Shown: piece after piece, positions 16,061 through 23,765 of the stretch
Position numbering within the stretch: position 1 is the stretch's first letter
How the letters are laid out: each line of letters begins with the position of its first letter
Source of the DNA: Spirochaetia bacterium
Lineage (GTDB): Bacteria; Spirochaetota; Spirochaetia; Treponematales; Breznakiellaceae
Direction: 5' to 3'
NCBI GenBank assembly: GCA_025997595.1
Contig: BNUU01000024.1
Coordinates: 1-29,809, forward strand
DNA: 29,809 bases
Program-made: the position numbers and the translations under genes
The notes under the pieces: generated by a model
The model's input: the letters and a program-made list of their open reading frames with translations, nothing else
Database searches by the model: none
What the model was told of the DNA's origin: nothing

Positions 16061-18049
16061 TTATTTTCCTGCGATAAAGTCAGGAACTTTACTGGTTACC
16101 GCATAGTACCCGGCGATGTAGCCGTTGGCGCAGGCATCGGGGCCGGCGTTGGAGCCTAAGCGGTTGGTGCCGTGCACGCCTCCGGTAACTTCTCCGGCGG
16201 CATAGAAGCCGGGGATAGCATTGCCAAAGACGTCAAGCACTTCAAGCTTGTTGGTCGTAATAAGACCACCCATGGTGTGGTGGACCGAAGGCCATTGGGG
16301 GATCGCATAGAAGGGCGCCTGATCAATGGTCAATGCGGCATTGGTAATAACCTTGCGGAATGCAGGGTCCTGCTTGTTGCGGACATACCCGTTGTGGGTA
16401 TTGATGGTGTTGGTCAGGGTTCCGGGGGCAATATTAACACTGCCGGGAACTCCCGAGGGGCTCTTGTAGGCATGAGCGGCGATCTGCTTGGCAAGATCTT
16501 CCAGGGTATCAGCCTTGAAAATACGGCCGTTTTCGATACCCCGGTTCACGGTGTCCTGGCCGGTAAATCCGCCCTGGTCAACGATCTTCTGATCAAGGAT
16601 ACAGAAGGCGGGGAAACCGCCGGAATCCATGGCTGCCTTGGCGTTTACGTCGCGGCGCTCACCTTCGTTAACATAGCGTTCACCCTTGTAGTCTACGTAC
16701 ACAACACCCGAGGAAGGCCCGGAGAAGGGGATAACCGCATAGGCGTCAAGAACGCCGGTGTTGGGATCGGCGAAGGGATAAAGCTGTATATAGCTCATCT
16801 GCATGGTATTGGCGCCTACTTCCTGGGCAAAGGTGATGCCTTCGCCGGTCTGGCTTATCTGATTGGTGGTAGGCATGGCCTCGGTCAGGGAGGGAACCTG
16901 GGCGGACCGCATGGCCACATTGGCGCTGAAACCGCCGGTAGTAAGGATCACTGCCTTGTTGGCTTTGATGGTCTTGATACCGTCAACGGTGTATACCGCT
17001 ACGCCCACTACCTTACCGGTCAAATTCCCTTCCCGGTAGATGCGCACCAGCTTGGTGTTGAGTTTGACCGCAACCTGTGCCTGGTTAAGGAGTTTTTTCT
17101 GGACCTCGGTAATATCGAAGCCCTGCTCATGTTCCAGGGTATACGTCCGGAAACCATAGTGGCCGCCGGGCATGGTCAGCGCGTCACGGACATTGAGGCC
17201 GTTATCAAACATCAGGTCGAGGTAGAAGGGGGAACCGTACACCATGTTTTTAACCATAACTTCGACGGGCATGTAGTCGCCGCCGACAATGGTATCCTGA
17301 ATGTGTTTTGCCGCCGTATCGGGGGTAAGGTTCTTCCGCTTCTGGAGATCCGCAGCCTTCTTGCTGGTATAGGCAGCCCACACACCGCCGTTGATCTGGG
17401 AATTGCCCCCGATAAAGGGCATTTTCTCGATCAGTACGGTCTTGGCGCCATTGGTCTGAGCAGCATAAGCCGCGGCCGCACCGGCATAACCGGCGCCGAC
17501 GACTACCACGTCATAGGTTTCGTCCCAGCGGCTGGGAGTAGCCTCGGGACCCCGGGGGGTTCCGTCGATCTGGAGAAGGGCTTTCCGGGAAAGATAGAAG
17601 GGCTCGCCGCGGACCCGGTATTCCGAAGGATTACCGCCGGCTTCGGTGATGGCCTTTTCCACAGCCTGGAGAATGGCGGCGGAACTCAGGGACGCCCCTG
17701 ACACACCGTCCAAGCCAATGCTCTGCTGGTCCACAATGGCGGCGGGAAGCACCGCAATAGCGGCCTCGGCGATTCCGGGTGTGTCATTGTGGGAAACCAC
17801 GGTTACTTTCTCAATGCGGTTAGCCGAAAGTACCACTTCAACGTTAAACCCAAGGGCGTTACCCTTGACGGACTCGGTATAAGTACCGGGCTTTAACGGG
17901 GTTACGGTCCGCGACGCCACGCTGGCGGGTTTCGCGCCGCCGGTTTTCACGGACGATTCTTTGCTGCTTCCCGAGGTATTACACGCAACAATTGCTATTG
18001 CCATAACGGCAATTACCAGGGGAAAAAGCACTTTCCATACTCTTTTCAT
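16061..18049 (-). CDS. FMN-binding/FAD lipoprotein reductase, urocanate-reductase-like
   Basis: 662 residues. Lipoprotein signal with lipobox ending at Cys23 (IVAC). FMN-binding domain at about 55-140 with motif GVSGASLSS (acceptor Ser120). FAD-binding reductase domain from 178 (VVVVGAGYAGAAAAY). Catalytic region: GERRDVN (Arg466 equals the proton-donor Arg402 of Shewanella fumarate reductase), HHTMGG (590-595) and TNRLGSN (Arg630). At the position of the fumarate-binding histidine it has Tyr424 (IQLYPF), the substitution described for urocanate reductases. The usual GGN-A-x-x-D after NRL is replaced by GSNAGPDACANG. It probably accepts electrons via FMN outside the inner membrane and reduces an unsaturated acid such as urocanate. 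Start ATG 18049 follows GGAGGAAAAAA. Confidence 0.82.
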   Translation of the reverse strand: MKRVWKVLFPLVIAVMAIAIVACNTSGSSKESSVKTGGAKPASVASRTVTPLKPGTYTESVKGNALGFNVEVVLSANRIEKVTVVSHNDTPGIAEAAIAVLPAAIVDQQSIGLDGVSGASLSSAAILQAVEKAITEAGGNPSEYRVRGEPFYLSRKALLQIDGTPRGPEATPSRWDETYDVVVVGAGYAGAAAAYAAQTNGAKTVLIEKMPFIGGNSQINGGVWAAYTSKKAADLQKRKNLTPDTAAKHIQDTIVGGDYMPVEVMVKNMVYGSPFYLDLMFDNGLNVRDALTMPGGHYGFRTYTLEHEQGFDITEVQKKLLNQAQVAVKLNTKLVRIYREGNLTGKVVGVAVYTVDGIKTIKANKAVILTTGGFSANVAMRSAQVPSLTEAMPTTNQISQTGEGITFAQEVGANTMQMSYIQLYPFADPNTGVLDAYAVIPFSGPSSGVVYVDYKGERYVNEGERRDVNAKAAMDSGGFPAFCILDQKIVDQGGFTGQDTVNRGIENGRIFKADTLEDLAKQIAAHAYKSPSGVPGSVNIAPGTLTNTINTHNGYVRNKQDPAFRKVITNAALTIDQAPFYAIPQWPSVHHTMGGLITTNKLEVLDVFGNAIPGFYAAGEVTGGVHGTNRLGSNAGPDACANGYIAGYYAVTSKVPDFIAGK

Positions 18050-18074
18050 TTTTTTCCTCCTAAAAATGATTTCT

Positions 18075-18108
18075 ATACTAGATTAGTATGGATTTACCGT
18101 GAAGTCAA
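18075..18108 (-). promoter_or_regulatory. Promoter and dyad of the 16061-18049 reductase gene
   Basis: On the minus strand TTGACT (18108-18103) is followed after 17 bases by TAATCT (18085-18080). The -10 is embedded in a perfect dyad ATACTA-GAT-TAGTAT (18075-18089), a good repressor site. The 8-mer ATTAGTAT recurs at 18171-18178 in the same divergent region. Confidence 0.5.
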
Positions 18109-18149
18109 GAAGAAATGGAAAGATTTTTCCTTTGAGGCGTGAATGCCGT

Positions 18150-18178
18150 CTGACCCTGGTTTTTCTCGCTATTAGTAT
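18150..18178 (+). promoter_or_regulatory. Possible promoter of the 18249-20174 reductase gene
   Basis: CTGACC (18150-18155) and TAGTAT (18173-18178) are spaced by 17 bases, 71 bases before the start codon. Both boxes match the consensus at only four of six positions. A TATAAT at 18226-18231 is too close to the ribosome site to serve. Confidence 0.35.
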
Positions 18179-18248
18179 TATATTGCTTGCGTTTTCATCA
18201 TATTTCACCTAATCTTACAATAATCTATAATTTTTACAGGAGGAAATT

Positions 18249-20174
18249 ATGAAGAAAACTCTCGGTGTCCTGGGGGCGCTGCTGCTGGCGCTGGTCATTA
18301 TGACCGGATGCGGCAGTTCAGGAAAAGCTACCGGACCCATGAAGGCGGGAACCTATCAGGCCACCGTGCCGGGGATGCACGGTCCCCTTTCGGTGGAGGT
18401 TACGGTGGGGGCCAATGCCATTAGCGCCGTAAAAGTGACGGCGAATGTGGAGACCCCCGGACTCAACGAATGGCCGGTGAAGTTTATCCCCGAAAGGATA
18501 GTTAAAGAACAGTCCCTGGCGGTGGATGTGGTGACCGGAGTATCGATAACGAGCCGGGCCATAATAAACGGGGTGGAGAAGTGCCTGGACCAGGCGGGGG
18601 CCAATGTGGCGGCCTTTAAAAAGGCTCCGAAGAAGACCAAGGCGAAGGATGAAAGCCTGAGCGCGGATGTGGTTATCGTGGGTGGCGGCGGAGCGGGACT
18701 TTCCGCGGCGGTAGCGGCCACCGAAGCGGGTGCGAATGTTATCCTGATTGAAAAAACCGGTTTCCTGGGGGGTAACTCCATTGTGGCCGGGGGTATTTAC
18801 AATGTGGCAAATACCGAGCTCCAGAATGCCCTTAAGGGCACCGCTGGCGAGGACAAACTGGTTGCCGATGCCCTGGCGGAAACGCCCATTAACGAAGAAC
18901 ACCGGGCAATGCAGGAAAAGGTCCGGGTGGAATTTGCAGCCTATAAACAATCCGGTAAAACCTTCTACGACAGCCCTGCCTGGCATGCCCTGCAAACCTG
19001 GAACGGCGGGGACAAGCTCGGCTATCTGTCTATTATCGCAAAAATGACTTCCACTGCGCTTCCCTCCAAGGAATGGCTTGAAAGCATGGGGATGAAGTTC
19101 CTGCCCAAGGTTACCCAGGGAGCGGGTTCGCTTTACCCCCGGACCTTGACGGCGGAGCTTCCCAACGGGGTGGGCTATATTAAGGCCTTTAGGGATACCC
19201 TGGAAGGGCGGAGCAACTATACCCAGATCATGGAAACCACCGCAAAGGGCCTCATTGTTGAGGGCGGCCGGGTCGTCGGCGTAAACGCCGAAGGCAGAGA
19301 CGGCCACAAGGTTACCCTGCGGGCCAAAAACGGGGTAATCCTGGTTACCGGTGGTTTTGCGGGAAATGTCAAGCTCCGGCAGGAATACTGCGAAGGCGAG
19401 AAATGGCCCGATCTGGGACCATCCCTGATCACCTCCAACGTATCCGGTGTTACCGGGGACGGGATCTTCTTTGCCCGGGATGCGGGGGCTCAGCTGGTCA
19501 ACATGGATCAGATTCAGTTACTCCATGTCTGTAACCCCATCACCGGCGCCACCGGAGATATTGCCGCTCCGTCCAGCGTCGCCGGATATTTATTTATCAA
19601 TAAAGATGGTAAACGCTTTGTCCGGGAAGATGGGCGGCGGGATGAAATTTCTATAGCTATCATCGCCCAGCCTGACAGCATGATGTACATGGTGCAGAGT
19701 TCCGAAAGTATGGGAGATCCCGCAGTAGCCCAGACTCTGGATAAGCGGACCGTGGCCTACATGCTGGAAAATAAAATTTCAGATTACATAAAGGTTGATA
19801 CCCTGGAAGATCTGGCAAAGACCCTGGGAATGCCTGTGGATAATCTGGTCAAAACCATTGCCGATTACAACGCCGCAGTGGATGCCCATAAAACCGCCGA
19901 TGAATTTGGCCGGGTTGTACTTTCCCGCAAAATTGCGACGGGTCCCTGGTACGCCTTCCCCCGCAAGCCCGCGTCCCACCACACCATGGGCGGCGTGCTC
20001 ATTGACGAAGACGGCCATGCCCTCAAGGCTGACGGTTCCAAGGTTGATGGTCTCTACTGCGCCGGTGAAATCACCGGGGTGGTCCACGGCGGTAACCGCC
20101 TGGGAGGCAATGCCATCGTAGACTTTACGGTCTTTGGCCGCATCGCCGGAGCGAGCGCAGCGGCAGGCAAGTAA
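18249..20174 (+). CDS. FMN-binding/FAD lipoprotein reductase, substrate unknown
   Basis: 641 residues. Lipobox MTGC (Cys21). FMN-binding domain about 32-120, with motif VTGVSITS (acceptor Ser99; Val replaces the usual Ala). FAD domain from 139 (VVIVGGGGAGLSAAV, GGGGAG 145-150). Catalytic arginine in GRRDEIS (Arg464), HHTMGGVLID (577 onward) and GGNRLGGNAIVDF (Arg617) are conserved. However, the carboxylate-binding His and Thr-Glu of true fumarate reductases are replaced (IQLLHV at 422-427, IAAPSS near 438), so the acceptor is probably not fumarate. Expected to sit on the outer face of the inner membrane or cell surface, reduced via a flavin/quinone chain. ATG 18249 follows AGGAGG. Divergent from the 16061 reductase gene, which is also a paralogue. 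Confidence 0.85.
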   Translation: MKKTLGVLGALLLALVIMTGCGSSGKATGPMKAGTYQATVPGMHGPLSVEVTVGANAISAVKVTANVETPGLNEWPVKFIPERIVKEQSLAVDVVTGVSITSRAIINGVEKCLDQAGANVAAFKKAPKKTKAKDESLSADVVIVGGGGAGLSAAVAATEAGANVILIEKTGFLGGNSIVAGGIYNVANTELQNALKGTAGEDKLVADALAETPINEEHRAMQEKVRVEFAAYKQSGKTFYDSPAWHALQTWNGGDKLGYLSIIAKMTSTALPSKEWLESMGMKFLPKVTQGAGSLYPRTLTAELPNGVGYIKAFRDTLEGRSNYTQIMETTAKGLIVEGGRVVGVNAEGRDGHKVTLRAKNGVILVTGGFAGNVKLRQEYCEGEKWPDLGPSLITSNVSGVTGDGIFFARDAGAQLVNMDQIQLLHVCNPITGATGDIAAPSSVAGYLFINKDGKRFVREDGRRDEISIAIIAQPDSMMYMVQSSESMGDPAVAQTLDKRTVAYMLENKISDYIKVDTLEDLAKTLGMPVDNLVKTIADYNAAVDAHKTADEFGRVVLSRKIATGPWYAFPRKPASHHTMGGVLIDEDGHALKADGSKVDGLYCAGEITGVVHGGNRLGGNAIVDFTVFGRIAGASAAAGK

Positions 20175-20192
20175 AGGTTTAGTGTTCTGAAT

Positions 20193-20242
20193 AAGGCCCC
20201 CGCAGAAAAACCGCTTTCGCGGTATCAAGGGGGCCTTTTCTT
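20193..20242 (+). terminator. Terminator with apical sub-hairpin after the 18249 reductase gene
   Basis: AAGGCCCCC (20193-20201) pairs with GGGGGCCTT (20229-20237), followed by TTTTCTTT. Inside the loop a second small hairpin CCGC-TTTC-GCGG (20211-20222) forms. The same architecture recurs at 23672-23728 and 26628-26670. Confidence 0.85.
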
Positions 20243-20311
20243 TAAAGATTGTGAGCAATGAGCGCTTCATCTGCCCGTATTCCGCCCTTGTAATTATGTT
20301 TTGGGGCCACA

Positions 20312-20629
20312 CTATTCCGGTATGTGCGCATCGCCCCCGGCAGGCGGCGGGGCCGCAGGAACTTCGGGGTTTGCCGCTTCCGTTGGGGCTCCGCCCGGAT
20401 TTTCGGTCGGTTCCTTTTTCCTGGCGTCCTCTATTTCCAGCAGATTTGCCGCTTCATCAATTTCCCGGATGATCTTGTCCTTGACCATTATCACTTCTTT
20501 GTAGGCCCTTTTGATCTCGCCGTACATCTTTCCCGCAGAACGCAGGAACTTGGGTAAGTCTTCGGGCTTGATAAGGATAATGAGAACGATGGCAACCAGT
20601 ATTATCTCGGAGGGACCTATGCCAAACAT
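20312..20629 (-). CDS. tatB: Sec-independent translocase TatB-like protein
   Basis: 105 residues. The N terminus MFGIGPSEIILVAIVLIILI is a Tat-type membrane anchor, followed by the hinge and amphipathic helix PEDLPKFLRSAGKMYGEIKR, a charged helix to about residue 70 and a Pro/Ala/Gly-rich tail. The start MFGIG-x-SE and longer helix point to TatB rather than TatA; a second TatA is the alternative. ATG 20629 overlaps the tatC stop by one base (TGATG), so the two are translationally coupled. Confidence 0.8.
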   Translation of the reverse strand: MFGIGPSEIILVAIVLIILIKPEDLPKFLRSAGKMYGEIKRAYKEVIMVKDKIIREIDEAANLLEIEDARKKEPTENPGGAPTEAANPEVPAAPPPAGGDAHIPE

Positions 20630-21375
20630 CAGCCTTCCCCAAACTTAAAGATTTTGGCGATGAGCAGCGCAAGAAAATAGAAAAACATAAGGGGGATTGC
20701 GACCCCCAGCTGGCTGATAAAGTCCGGGGGTGTGATGATCGCCGCAAGGATAAATATACCCACTATGATGTACCGCGAGGCGTACAAAACCTGTTTCCGC
20801 TTGAGTATATTTAACACCAAAAGTATTTCCATAAGCAGCGGCGCCTGCAGGGCCAGTACCGCCCAGAGTATAAAACTTAATACGTAGAACATATTGGTCT
20901 GATAATTCAGCAGGAATCCTACATTCTTCGGCACAAAGTAGGGATTAGTCAAAAACCGGATCGCCAGGGGAACTATTTTGAAATAGGCCAGATAGGAGCC
21001 GATGATAATCAAAATCAGACTGAAAATCAAAAAGGACATCACAATCCGCTGCTCCCGGGTGGTAAGGCCGGGAAAGACAAATTTAACAATACCAAAGATG
21101 TGAACAGGTAAAGAGAGGATCAAGCCGGCGATCACCGTTATCTTGAGCTGGGCAACAAAACCTTCCGCGATGGAACTCACCACCAGGGTTTTATCCACCA
21201 TACTGCCCACATCGTTAAACTGATCGGTAAAGAGGGTGATGATCCGTTTTGAGAAAATGAAACAGACTATGCAGGCTATAACATAGGCAATCAGGGAAAC
21301 GAATAGGGAATTCCGCAGTTCCCGAATATGCTCAATAACGGGCATAGCCTTTTCGGAATTTTTAGCAGGGCTCAT
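20629..21375 (-). CDS. tatC: Sec-independent translocase TatC
   Basis: 248 residues with six hydrophobic segments. The N-terminal signature EHIRELRNSL (Glu15 onward, equivalent to the twin-arginine-binding region) and the VFPGLTTREQR segment after TM2 are TatC hallmarks. TatC is the receptor for twin-arginine signal peptides and exports folded, cofactor-loaded proteins. The start is set at ATG 21375 (TTG 21378 precedes it) with AGGAT upstream. It lies in a tatA-tatC-tatB-like unit between reductase genes, consistent with export of folded flavoproteins, but the neighbouring reductases carry Sec lipoprotein-type signals. Confidence 0.93.
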   Translation of the reverse strand: MSPAKNSEKAMPVIEHIRELRNSLFVSLIAYVIACIVCFIFSKRIITLFTDQFNDVGSMVDKTLVVSSIAEGFVAQLKITVIAGLILSLPVHIFGIVKFVFPGLTTREQRIVMSFLIFSLILIIIGSYLAYFKIVPLAIRFLTNPYFVPKNVGFLLNYQTNMFYVLSFILWAVLALQAPLLMEILLVLNILKRKQVLYASRYIIVGIFILAAIITPPDFISQLGVAIPLMFFYFLALLIAKIFKFGEG

Positions 21376-21405
21376 CAATTATCCTAAAAGGGCTGACGTA
21401 CGTCT

Positions 21406-21588
21406 TCAGACTTTTTTTTCGGATTTGTTATCAATTTCCTTTTTCTCTGCCTCTTCGCCCTCTTTTGTGGCATCGGTAAATTCCTTCTTGGCCTGTCCCA
21501 GGGAACGGGCAAATTTGGGAATGGCAGCGGCTCCGAATAAAACCAGAATAATCAACGCGATTACGAGAATTTCGGTATGTCCAATCAT
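21406..21588 (-). CDS. tatA: Sec-independent translocase TatA
   Basis: 60 residues. A short N-terminal anchor (GHTEILVIALIILVLF) is followed by FGAAAIPKFARSLGQAKKEF, the TatA hinge and amphipathic helix, and a highly charged Lys/Glu tail. It polymerises to form the Tat pore. ATG 21588 is preceded by GGAGG. It is the first gene of the tat unit, 30 bases before tatC, and divergent from the 21751 reductase gene. Confidence 0.92.
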   Translation of the reverse strand: MIGHTEILVIALIILVLFGAAAIPKFARSLGQAKKEFTDATKEGEEAEKKEIDNKSEKKV

Positions 21589-21678
21589 ATGAGTGCCTCC
21601 ATATTGTTACTATACGTTATTATTATACTATAATATAAAAAATAAGATAGACCCAAAGGAAAGAATGTTAATTGATAT

Positions 21679-21708
21679 TTGACATCGTCCCGGAAAGACG
21701 GTTATATT
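21679..21708 (+). promoter_or_regulatory. Promoter of the 21751 reductase gene
   Basis: A perfect TTGACA (21679-21684) and TATATT (21703-21708, five of six) are separated by 18 bases. The spacer contains an imperfect dyad CGTC-N7-GACG. The leader to ATG 21751 is about 36 bases. Confidence 0.65.
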
Positions 21709-21750
21709 TAATCTATAATTTATTATCAATTCTTTAGGAGGAACGAGATT

Positions 21751-23202
21751 ATGAAAAATGCGGACAAAAAGAGGATTATTGGAATTCTCACCATTTCGGC
21801 CTTGCTTATTGGGGGGATGACGGTTTTTTCCTGTGCGGGAAGCGCTAAAAGTGCGGATGCGCCCTTTGCCTCATCCTATGATGTGGTGGTAATCGGGGCC
21901 GGCGGGGCGGGGCTTTCCGCAGCGGTATCCGCGAAAGAGGCCGGGGCCAATGTGGCTGTTTTTGAAAAAATGGGCATCCCCGGTGGTAATACGGTCCGAG
22001 CCAGCAGCGGCATTAACGCCACAGGTACGTCGTATCAGAAAGCGGCGGGGGTAGAGGACAGTGTTGATCTGTTCTATTCGGACACCATGAAGGGCGGTTA
22101 CAACAAAAACGATCCGGCCCTGGTACGGAATCTGGCGGAAAAATCCGCATCTTCCGTGGACTGGCTGGTTAGCATGGGCGCCGATTTAAGCGGCGTGGTA
22201 CTCATGGCCGGCGCCTCGGTAAAGCGCACCCACCAGCCCACCGGCGGCGTCAAGGTTGGCCCGGTTATTGTGGGTACTCTGGATAAAGAGGTTGAGAAAA
22301 CACTGGGCATTCCGGTTTTCTACCAGACCCGTGTTACCTCGGTGATTGCCAGGGACGGTACGGTTACCGGGATTGAGGTGACCACTGCGGACCAGAAAAA
22401 ATACACGATCAACGCCAAGGCCGTGGTACTTGCCTCAGGAGGCTTTGGGGCCAACAACGAGATGGTCGCTTCCCTGGCGCCCGATCTTAAGGGCTTTGCC
22501 ACCACCAACCACCCCGGCGCAACCGGCGACGGCATTGGTCTGGCGGAAAAAGTCGGGGCAGCCCTGGTGGACATGGCGGAAATTCAGACCCACCCCACCT
22601 ACGCTCCCGGCAAAGAGATGATCGGCGAAGCGGTCCGCGGCCAGGGCGCAATCCTGGTGAACAAGAAGGGAGCGCGTTTTATTGATGAACTGGCAACCCG
22701 TGACGTGGTATCCGCAGCGATCCTTGCCCAGGATGGCGGAACCTCCTACCTGGTGTTTGACCAGTCGGTACGGGACAGCCAAAAGGTTATTGATGACTAT
22801 GAGAAACTTGGCATCGTGATTAAAGGCGATTCCCCGGACGCTTTGGCCGCGGCCATTGGCGCCGATCCTGCAACCCTTGCCGCCGCCATCACCAGGTATA
22901 ACCAGGCGGTGGCCGCCAAGAGCGACGCCGAATTCGGCCGGAAGAATATGGCCCGTTCCCTTTCCGTCGCTCCCTACTATGCCATCGAAGTGTTGCCTGC
23001 GGTGCACCACACCATGGGCGGTGTAAAAATCGATGTCAATGCCCATGTGATCAGCGGTTCCGGTCAAAGCATCCCCGGCTTCTATGCCGCCGGTGAAGTG
23101 ACCGGCGGGGTCCACGGCGGCAACCGTCTCGGCGGCAACGCCCTGGCGGATATTGTCACCTATGGCCGTATTGCCGGGACCAACGCGGCGGCGGGTAAGT
23201 AG
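21751..23202 (+). CDS. Secreted fumarate-reductase-like FAD lipoprotein without FMN domain
   Basis: 483 residues. Lipobox VFSC (Cys28), then directly the FAD domain (VVVIGAGGAGLSAAV, GAGGAG 49-54); there is no FMN-binding domain. It has the most complete fumarate-reductase active site in the window, by comparison with Shewanella flavocytochrome c3: IQTHPT (His281, Fcc3 His365), GEAVRG (Glu293, Fcc3 Glu378), ATRDVVSAA (Arg317, Fcc3 Arg402), HHTMGGVKID (419 onward) and GGNRLGGNA (Arg459). Fcc3 Thr377 is Gly here. It probably reduces fumarate or a methylated relative, taking electrons from the small FMN lipoprotein encoded next (23278-23649). ATG 21751 follows TTTAGGAGGAACGA. A terminator separates it from its presumed partner. 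Confidence 0.87.
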   Translation: MKNADKKRIIGILTISALLIGGMTVFSCAGSAKSADAPFASSYDVVVIGAGGAGLSAAVSAKEAGANVAVFEKMGIPGGNTVRASSGINATGTSYQKAAGVEDSVDLFYSDTMKGGYNKNDPALVRNLAEKSASSVDWLVSMGADLSGVVLMAGASVKRTHQPTGGVKVGPVIVGTLDKEVEKTLGIPVFYQTRVTSVIARDGTVTGIEVTTADQKKYTINAKAVVLASGGFGANNEMVASLAPDLKGFATTNHPGATGDGIGLAEKVGAALVDMAEIQTHPTYAPGKEMIGEAVRGQGAILVNKKGARFIDELATRDVVSAAILAQDGGTSYLVFDQSVRDSQKVIDDYEKLGIVIKGDSPDALAAAIGADPATLAAAITRYNQAVAAKSDAEFGRKNMARSLSVAPYYAIEVLPAVHHTMGGVKIDVNAHVISGSGQSIPGFYAAGEVTGGVHGGNRLGGNALADIVTYGRIAGTNAAAGK

Positions 23203-23212
23203 TAACACCGTC

Positions 23213-23248
23213 AACAGCGGGGCCTTTGCAAGCCCCCGCTGTTTTTGT
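23213..23248 (+). terminator. Rho-independent terminator after the 21751 reductase gene
   Basis: AACAGCGGGG (23213-23222) pairs with CCCCGCTGTT (23234-23243), followed by TTTTTGTT. The loop is 11 bases. Confidence 0.88.
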
Positions 23249-23277
23249 TATTATAAAGGTACATTTTTATATATGGA

Positions 23278-23649
23278 GTGTACAGAATGAAAAAGCTATC
23301 AAGTTTTGTGTTGATCGCCCTGCTGGCAGCTGCCGTCCTGGTTGTTGCCGCCTGCGCGAGTCAGGGGGGCGCAAAAGCGTCCGGCGGTCCTTCGGGAACC
23401 GCCAGCGCTGCGGCTCAGGGTTTTGGCGGGGAAATAACCGTAACGGTTACCCTGACAAATGGCAAGATCACCGCGATTAAAGCGGTGGGGGATGGTGAAA
23501 CCCCCGGAATCGGCAGCAGGGCCATAGAACTCCTTCCCGCCGATATCCTGGCCAAGAATACCCTTGAGGTAGAAGCGGTGTCCGGGGCTTCAATTTCGTC
23601 CGAGGCGGTACTCAGCGCCGCCAGGGAAGCCCTTGGGAAGATCCAGTAA
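23278..23649 (+). CDS. Small FMN-binding lipoprotein
   Basis: 123 residues. Lipobox VAAC (Cys23), a Gly/Ala/Ser-rich linker to about residue 45, then one compact FMN-binding domain (GEITVTVTLTNGKITAIKAV) ending in AVSGASISSEAVL, where Ser102 is at the ApbE-acceptor position. It is the same domain that is fused to the reductases at 16061, 18249 and 24700, here as a separate polypeptide. It probably acts as the electron-carrying partner of the FMN-less reductase encoded just before. ATG 23278-style starts: the frame begins TTG-less at GTG/ATG 23278-23289; I place translation at ATG 23287 or slightly upstream, with GGAG at 23275-23278 as ribosome site, giving MKKLSSFVL as the mature start of the signal. 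Confidence 0.75.
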   Translation: MYRMKKLSSFVLIALLAAAVLVVAACASQGGAKASGGPSGTASAAAQGFGGEITVTVTLTNGKITAIKAVGDGETPGIGSRAIELLPADILAKNTLEVEAVSGASISSEAVLSAAREALGKIQ

Positions 23650-23671
23650 GCCAAAGTAACATGTGGCACAC

Positions 23672-23728
23672 AAAGGGCCCTGTCTTCGAAGCCGCTCACG
23701 CGGCATCAAGGCGGGGCCTTTTGTTGTT
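23672..23728 (+). terminator. Terminator with apical sub-hairpin after the FMN lipoprotein gene
   Basis: AAAGGGCCC (23672-23680) pairs with GGGCCTTTT (23714-23722; one G-U pair), followed by GTTGTT. The loop contains CCGC-TCAC-GCGG (23692-23703), matching the architecture at 20193-20242. Confidence 0.75.
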
Positions 23729-23733
23729 ATGTA

Positions 23734-23750
23734 CCTAAAGCCGCTTTAGG
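23734..23750 (+). promoter_or_regulatory. MerR-type dyad in front of the 23766 regulator gene
   Basis: CCTAAAGC-C-GCTTTAGG is a perfect 17-base dyad, ending 15 bases before the ATG at 23766. Size and composition suit a MerR-family dimer, so autoregulation is likely. The adjoining TTAGGGTAAAG (23746-23756) recurs at 28690-28700 in the operator region of the second MerR-reductase pair. Confidence 0.5.
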
Positions 23751-23765
23751 GTAAAGGAAGCTTGC

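Noticed and set aside
16172..17701. Plus-strand open frame (509 codons) antisense to the 16061 reductase
   Set aside because: Its length is striking, but its composition (Gly, His, Val-rich) mirrors the reductase codons and no signal or domain is visible.
18226..18231. Perfect TATAAT close to the 18249 start codon
   Set aside because: Transcription would begin at the ribosome site itself and no -35 box is suitably spaced.
18318..19307. Minus-strand open frame (329 codons) antisense to the 18249 reductase
   Set aside because: Shadow of a well-supported gene; no ribosome site or domain.
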